Origin: Pseudomonadota bacterium
GTDB lineage: Bacteria > Pseudomonadota > Alphaproteobacteria > Micavibrionales > Micavibrionaceae
Assembly (NCBI GenBank): GCA_016198545.1
Contig: JACQIJ010000026.1
Coordinates: forward strand, 1 to 9,439
Reading direction: 5' to 3'
DNA length: 9,439 bases
The position numbers and the translations under genes are program-made. The notes under the pieces were generated by a model that had not been told where the DNA came from, made no database searches, and saw nothing but the letters and a program-made list of their open reading frames with translations. Positions 6,333 through 9,439 of the stretch are shown one piece after another (within the stretch, counting starts at the first letter, position 1; every line of letters starts with the position of its first letter).

Positions 6333-6407
6333 GGCTGGGTAGCTCAGCGGTAGAGCAGGGGAATCATAATCCCTTGGCCGGGAGTTCAATCCTCCCCCCA
6401 GCCACCA
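6333..6407 (+). tRNA. tRNA with CAT anticodon, probably elongator tRNA-Met
   Basis: This is a complete 75-nt cloverleaf with encoded CCA. The acceptor stem GGCTGGG/CCCAGCC is perfect over 7 bp. The D-arm is GCTC/GAGC, the anticodon stem GGGGA/TCCCT closes the loop ATCATAA (anticodon CAT), and the T-arm GGGAG/CTCCC closes TTCAATC. The discriminator is A73. The perfect first acceptor pair argues against initiator tRNA. U4-A69 (not C4-G69, C5-G68) resembles elongator Met rather than the lysidine-modified Ile2 tRNA, and the AATCATAAT loop region is common in alphaproteobacterial tRNA-Met. Ile2 identity is less likely but cannot be excluded without the organism's other CAT tRNAs. The D-loop is short (7 nt). 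Confidence 0.95.
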
Positions 6408-6419
6408 TTTTCCCTAGAA

Positions 6420-7010
6420 TTACGGATGCGGCGCAGAACGGTAGCAGCTGTCGATGCCGCCGATGCGGGCCCGGGCATGATCATACGACCTGCCTTCCTG
6501 CTGCCATATGGAGGTCAGGTTTCTGTACAGGATATTCATATCTTCCCGGCGATATCCGATTTCCGCGCCCAGTTTCTTTGCGGCCTGACAATCAGCCTCG
6601 CCTTCGATGGCGCGTTTTTCCGCCTTGCTGTACTCTTTCGGCAATTTGTTCAGATGACCCAGCTCATGGTGTGCGCATTCATGGTAATAATTCAGATTCT
6701 GAAACTGCGGTGTCATCATCGCGAGCAGCGGAGCATCGAGAAGGATGAAAGGTTTGCCTGTTACTTCCGGATCGCGCATGGCAGCCGCAAAATTGACCAC
6801 GCGTCCGCGCAACCCCTCCCCCGTGGTGAATTTGTACGTCACTTCCATGCCCCGATCGTCCACACAAACAGGCGGCGCAGCAAGACCTGGAAAATCTTTC
6901 ACGGACAACTCTTCCGGCTGCTGCGCCTGTACGCCGGCGACCGCCATGAATTGCAACGATAAAACCAGCCCGGCTACGACCGGAAAAGCGGCGCGTTTGA
7001 TAAACGACAT
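6420..7010 (-). CDS. Secreted zincin-type metallopeptidase-like protein, family not identified
   Basis: The 196-residue product starts with a signal peptide (MSFIKRAAF, then a hydrophobic run to about 27, with cleavage likely after VQA at 27-29), so it is exported. The core has YYHECAHHELGHL (108-120), which contains two abutting HExxH motifs: HECAH (110-114) and HELGH (115-119). About 20 residues on, EGEADCQA (137-144) supplies an ExxxD-like glutamate/aspartate that could be the third zinc ligand, as in gluzincins such as M48. Cysteines at 49, 112, 141 and 189 could form disulfides in the periplasm. The substrate is unknown. The start at 7008-7010 was chosen over an in-frame ATG at 7068-7070 because it has AGGAGG at 7 nt and begins the signal peptide. 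The gene lies 76 bp downstream of motA on the same strand and converges with the tRNA, 12 bp away. A link to motility is only positional. Confidence 0.8.
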   Translation of the reverse strand: MSFIKRAAFPVVAGLVLSLQFMAVAGVQAQQPEELSVKDFPGLAAPPVCVDDRGMEVTYKFTTGEGLRGRVVNFAAAMRDPEVTGKPFILLDAPLLAMMTPQFQNLNYYHECAHHELGHLNKLPKEYSKAEKRAIEGEADCQAAKKLGAEIGYRREDMNILYRNLTSIWQQEGRSYDHARARIGGIDSCYRSAPHP

Positions 7011-7017
7011 CTTCCCC

Positions 7018-7023
7018 CCTCCT
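7018..7023 (-). promoter_or_regulatory. Strong Shine-Dalgarno of the zincin gene
   Basis: A perfect AGGAGG on the minus strand lies 7 nt from the ATG at 7010. It fixes the start of the zincin gene at its signal peptide. Its first base is also the outer base of the inverted repeat at 7023-7045, so folding of that repeat could affect access to it. Confidence 0.75.
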
Positions 7024-7045
7024 GTTCCCTTTAAAAAAGGGAACA
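7023..7045 (-). repeat. Perfect 10-bp inverted repeat in front of the zincin gene
   Basis: The arms TGTTCCCTTT (7023-7032) and AAAGGGAACA (7036-7045) are perfectly complementary with a 3-nt centre. The repeat lies between motA and the zincin gene and directly abuts the zincin Shine-Dalgarno. No T-run follows it in the direction of motA transcription, so it is not a typical intrinsic terminator. A weak promoter (TTGCAT at 7070-7065, TATGTT at 7047-7042, 17-bp spacing) would place its -10 and start point on the repeat, which suggests an operator or a leader hairpin. Function is not shown. Confidence 0.7.
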
Positions 7046-7086
7046 TAGGGCGGATTGCGGTTTTATGCAAGTTTATGGAAGCTGCA

Positions 7087-7932
7087 CTATTCGAAGTAAA
7101 CGATCCGTTCTTCGGGCGGCAGTTCGCTGTTTAAAATCAGTTCAAGCCGGCGGGGATTTTCCTGCCGCGCCATAGCCGAGGCCGCCGTCATGATGAGGGT
7201 CTTTATCATGGCTTCGTCGTTCGAATTGCGCTCCAGCTTCGCCGCCAAAGGAGCAAGGATCACCGTTCCCATGATCGCGCCGTAGAAGGTCGTCAGAAGA
7301 GCCACCGCCATCGCCGGCCCGATGGCGGACGGGTCGTCGAGCTGCGCCAGCATCTGCACGAGACCGACGAGCGTTCCGATAAGCCCCATTGCGGGCGCAA
7401 TCTCAGAAGCGCGGCGCATGATACTGGCGGCGCGCCGGTGGCGTTCGGCAAGGGAGTCGACTTCCTGCCCCAGAACGCGTTCGATATCTTCGCCGGAAAA
7501 ACCGTCCGTCACCAGCTGCACGGCGCGGCCGAGGAAAGAATCCTTTGACACCTCCTCTTCCAACGGCGCCAGAGCCAGCACGCCTTTCTTGCGCGCCAGA
7601 ACGGCTATATCCATCAGCGTGCGGGCCATAACCGACGGCTTCGTCACACGGCGCAGGATGGCGTTTCCGATGATCCCAGGCACATGCTTCAGTTCCGACC
7701 ACGCATAGGAAACGCTGGTCGCGGCCATCGTACCCAAAACAACGATCAGGAATGACGGGGCGTTCAGAAAGTTGGCATTGCTGCTGCCCATCGCGATCGC
7801 TGCGACAATCAAACCCAGCGCGAAAACAAGACCCAAAATCGTTATAAAATCCGGGACCATGCGCGGAGCCGCAACCCGTATTTCCACAGGGCCGGCCTGC
7901 AATTGATCCGTCTGTGCTGCATCCGTGCTCAT
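7087..7932 (-). CDS. motA: Flagellar motor stator protein MotA/PomA family
   Basis: This inner-membrane ion-channel subunit forms the torque-generating stator with MotB/PomB and acts on FliG. The 281-residue protein has four membrane segments at about 28-48, 60-78, 178-198 and 205-230. Between the second and third lies a large charged cytoplasmic domain (about 79-175) with RRVTKPSVMARTL (94-106) and ARKKGVLALAPLEEE (113-127), typical of the family. EIAPAMGLIGTLVGLVQML (177-195) carries the conserved proline P180, and LDDPSAIGPAMAVALLTTFYG (198-218) is the fourth-segment signature. The sequence resembles the PomA-type subfamily, and a 25-residue polar N-terminal extension precedes the first segment. 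It lies 46 bp after fliN. No motB follows; the next gene on the strand is a zincin, so the partner must be elsewhere. The ion used (H+ or Na+) cannot be decided here. The stretch before the ATG has a weak AGGAAA about 10 nt upstream. Confidence 0.92.
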   Translation of the reverse strand: MSTDAAQTDQLQAGPVEIRVAAPRMVPDFITILGLVFALGLIVAAIAMGSSNANFLNAPSFLIVVLGTMAATSVSYAWSELKHVPGIIGNAILRRVTKPSVMARTLMDIAVLARKKGVLALAPLEEEVSKDSFLGRAVQLVTDGFSGEDIERVLGQEVDSLAERHRRAASIMRRASEIAPAMGLIGTLVGLVQMLAQLDDPSAIGPAMAVALLTTFYGAIMGTVILAPLAAKLERNSNDEAMIKTLIMTAASAMARQENPRRLELILNSELPPEERIVYFE

Positions 7933-7978
7933 GACTTTCGTTTTCCTGATTTACGCGACAGCCAACGCCCGCGGATCC

Positions 7979-8350
7979 CTAGCTGCGATCCGACTTGACA
8001 ATTTCCGTCATGGTCACGCCCAGCTTGTCCTCGACAACCACGACCTCGCCGCGCGCAACGAGGCGGTTATTGACGTATATATCGATTGCCTCGCCCACTT
8101 TACGGTCCAGTTCGACAACGGCGCCCCGGCCCAGTTTCAGGAGCTGGCTGACCTGCATTGTCGAACGCCCCAGAACGGCCGATATCTGTACGGGAATATC
8201 GTATATGGCCGTGACATCGCCGGCCATAGGTTCTCCGATCGGAAACTCCTTGCCTTCGCTTTCAGCCGCGCCCGGCGTATCATCCATTTCAGCAAGATTC
8301 ATGTCTTTGGGAGAGAACTCGCCCCCTGATCCCGTTGGATTATCCGTCAT
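7979..8350 (-). CDS. fliN: Flagellar motor switch protein FliN
   Basis: FliN forms the base of the flagellar C-ring with FliM and docks FliH of the export apparatus. The 123-residue product has an acidic, Gly/Pro-rich N-terminal part (1-45) and a SpoA (C-ring) domain at about 47-118. The domain includes YDIPVQISAVLGRSTMQVSQ (50-69), LKLGRGAVVELDRKVGE (71-87) and the closing VARGEVVVVEDKLGVTMTEI (98-117). All match FliN in order and length. The start codon overlaps the fliH stop as ATGA, implying translational coupling. The gene order fliG-fliH-fliN is common in alphaproteobacteria. Confidence 0.95.
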   Translation of the reverse strand: MTDNPTGSGGEFSPKDMNLAEMDDTPGAAESEGKEFPIGEPMAGDVTAIYDIPVQISAVLGRSTMQVSQLLKLGRGAVVELDRKVGEAIDIYVNNRLVARGEVVVVEDKLGVTMTEIVKSDRS

Positions 8351-9060
8351 TCCCTGCTCTCCTCTTGTCCCGCAGAACTGCTGCCCGCAAAACTCGTACC
8401 TTCGCTTTCATTATCCCGCAGGCATGGCCGATCAGCAAGTATATGTTTGATAATTCTCTCGATTTCGGCGGCAAGCGCTGCCGTATCCCTGCCGGCGCCG
8501 CCATCATGCCATCGCATCCGGCAGTCGCCGTGCCGTAACGCCTTGTCTTCCTTCACGCGGCAAACCCCGGCAACGTTACCCGCCAGCGCAGCCTGGTCAA
8601 GCAACCTTTGTATCGGTTCAACATAATCCGGGGGGACATCAATAATGATTTCAGCCTGGGATCTTTGATTTTCCAAAATCAAAGACAGCGCCTGCTGCAC
8701 CTCCTCCAGCCCGTGTTTTTCATTCAGCGCCGGAAACAATTTGCTGAAAATCGTGCGCGCAAGATAGAGAGCCTCAGCCTCGTACTGGGCGGCGCGCGCC
8801 TGTTCGGCGGCAAACAGGGTTGAAAAATTCTGCGTCACTTTCTGCAAAAGATCGGCAACTTTCTTTTCCCGGCTGGCTGCCGCCTCGGCAAGCCCATTGT
8901 CTTTCCCCTGCCGGTAGGATTCTTTGCGCGCTGCCTCAAGTTCCTGCTCGCTGAAAACCGGCGGCGGCGGGACTTCCGGCTCGGGAACAAAATCATCGTT
9001 GAAATTGTTCTGATCGAAAAAAAACCTGCGCGCTTTTGGCAATGCATCCTGTTCGGCCAT
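8347..9060 (-). CDS. fliH: Flagellar export regulator FliH (FlbE-type)
   Basis: FliH binds and restrains the FliI ATPase and tethers it to FliN at the base of the flagellum. The 237-residue protein has the alphaproteobacterial layout. An N-terminal segment (1-38) is rich in Pro and acidic residues, with RRFFFDQNNF at 11-20. A helical coiled-coil-prone region follows at about 38-110. The C-terminal domain about 110-215 ends in GDCRMRWHDGGAGRDTAAL (178-196), matching the family's GDCRIEW-DGGAERD signature. A Ser/Glu-rich tail of about 25 residues follows. It starts 18 bp after fliG with GGGAG close to the ATG and overlaps fliN by 4 bp. The call rests on this C-terminal motif plus context, since FliH sequences diverge strongly. 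Confidence 0.9.
   Translation of the reverse strand: MAEQDALPKARRFFFDQNNFNDDFVPEPEVPPPPVFSEQELEAARKESYRQGKDNGLAEAAASREKKVADLLQKVTQNFSTLFAAEQARAAQYEAEALYLARTIFSKLFPALNEKHGLEEVQQALSLILENQRSQAEIIIDVPPDYVEPIQRLLDQAALAGNVAGVCRVKEDKALRHGDCRMRWHDGGAGRDTAALAAEIERIIKHILADRPCLRDNESEGTSFAGSSSAGQEESRE
8662..8685. repeat. Perfect 11-bp inverted repeat within fliH
   Basis: The arms TCTTTGATTTT (8662-8672) and AAAATCAAAGA (8675-8685) are perfectly complementary around a CC centre. In the fliH transcript this could fold as a 10-bp stem with a 4-nt loop. It encodes the ordinary residues SLILENQR, so it may be chance, but a perfect AT-rich dyad of this length stands out in GC-rich coding sequence. Confidence 0.75.
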
Positions 9061-9078
9061 ATCTCCCTGCGCGAGCCG

Positions 9079-9439
9079 TTAGTAGATAAGCTCGTCCTCT
9101 CCGTCGCCCGTGGCAATGACGATTTCGCCCCTGCCCTCCAGGTCCTTCGTTACATTGACGACGTATTGTTGCGCCTCTTCCACATCCTTGAGGCGCACCG
9201 GCCCCATGGCCGCCATATCTTCCTTCATAATCTTCGCAGCGCGTTCGGACATATTGGAGAAGAAAAGGTCGCGCAGCGTCTCCGTCGCGCCCTTCAGGGC
9301 GATCGGCAGCTTGTCCTTGTCGGCGGCGCGGATGACCGTCTGGATTGCGGACGGATCGAGTTTCAGCAGGTCTTCGAACGTGAACATCAGGCTGCGTATC
9401 TTTTCGGCGGATTCCGGAGCCGATTTTTCCAGCTCCTCC
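9079..9439 (-). CDS. fliG: Flagellar motor switch protein FliG, C-terminal part (5' end outside window)
   Basis: The visible 119 residues are the C-terminal domain of FliG, the rotor protein that contacts the MotA stator. The frame is open to the window edge. EKIRSLMFTFEDLLKLD is the classic start of the FliG C-terminal region. Next comes IQTVIRAADKDKLPIALKGA, the charged torque helix region carrying the Arg/Asp/Lys residues that interact with MotA. FFSNMSERAAKIMKEDMAAMGPVRLKDVEEAQ completes the domain in separate parts matching the family. The protein ends in an acidic GDGEDELIY tail. The TAA is 18 bp before the fliH start, and fliF would be expected just upstream, outside the window. Assignment is certain for the part seen. 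Confidence 0.95.
   Translation of the reverse strand, partial: EELEKSAPESAEKIRSLMFTFEDLLKLDPSAIQTVIRAADKDKLPIALKGATETLRDLFFSNMSERAAKIMKEDMAAMGPVRLKDVEEAQQYVVNVTKDLEGRGEIVIATGDGEDELIY

Noticed and set aside
6408..6419. Possible terminator after the tRNA (short T-run TTTT).
   Set aside because: Only four T and no hairpin other than the tRNA itself in the 12-bp gap.

Overview
The window looks like chromosomal DNA of a flagellated alphaproteobacterium with GC-rich coding sequence. The evidence is a FliG-FliH-FliN-MotA run with a short FlbE-type FliH, an IscR-like Rrf2 regulator next to a NifS/IscS-type desulfurase and an adrenodoxin-class ferredoxin, and an elongator-type tRNA with CAT anticodon of the common alphaproteobacterial kind. 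The order and genus cannot be fixed from the sequence. Coding density is very high, no intergenic stretch exceeds about 130 bp, and I see no insertion sequence, phage gene, CRISPR array or other mobile element.

Left part (1-1997, plus strand): an iron-sulfur/sulfur cassette of an Rrf2 regulator lacking the IscR cysteine triad, a cysteine desulfurase, and a [2Fe-2S] ferredoxin that overlaps the desulfurase by 8 bp. No IscU, IscA, SufBCD or HscAB is present. The cassette meets, with 1 bp between stop codons, a convergent LOG-family nucleoside-monophosphate phosphoribohydrolase (1999-2634, minus). Upstream of that is a 494-residue protein of unknown function with a degenerate SDR-like Rossmann core (2713-4197, minus).

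Centre (4198-6407, plus strand): a divergent promoter region of about 125 bp precedes mnmA (tRNA 2-thiouridylase), a secreted dienelactone-hydrolase-family protein, and a tRNA gene with CAT anticodon. The tRNA has its own promoter with a perfect TTGACA -35. MnmA needs sulfur from a cysteine desulfurase, so the desulfurase about 3 kb away is a plausible partner.

Right part (6420-9439, minus strand): flagellar genes in the transcription order fliG (5' end outside the window), fliH, fliN, motA, then a small secreted zinc-metallopeptidase-like protein. That last gene has an excellent Shine-Dalgarno sequence abutting a perfect 10-bp inverted repeat.

The gene content is mostly ordinary housekeeping and motility. 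The points most worth a second look are: two genes of sulfur transfer (the desulfurase and mnmA) with a TATATT -10 element only 7-8 nt before the ATG and no Shine-Dalgarno, suggesting leaderless mRNAs; the cysteine-poor IscR homologue; the unknown SDR-like protein; an 11-bp perfect inverted repeat inside fliH; and the inverted repeat in front of the zincin gene. I did not find a convincing new multi-gene system.
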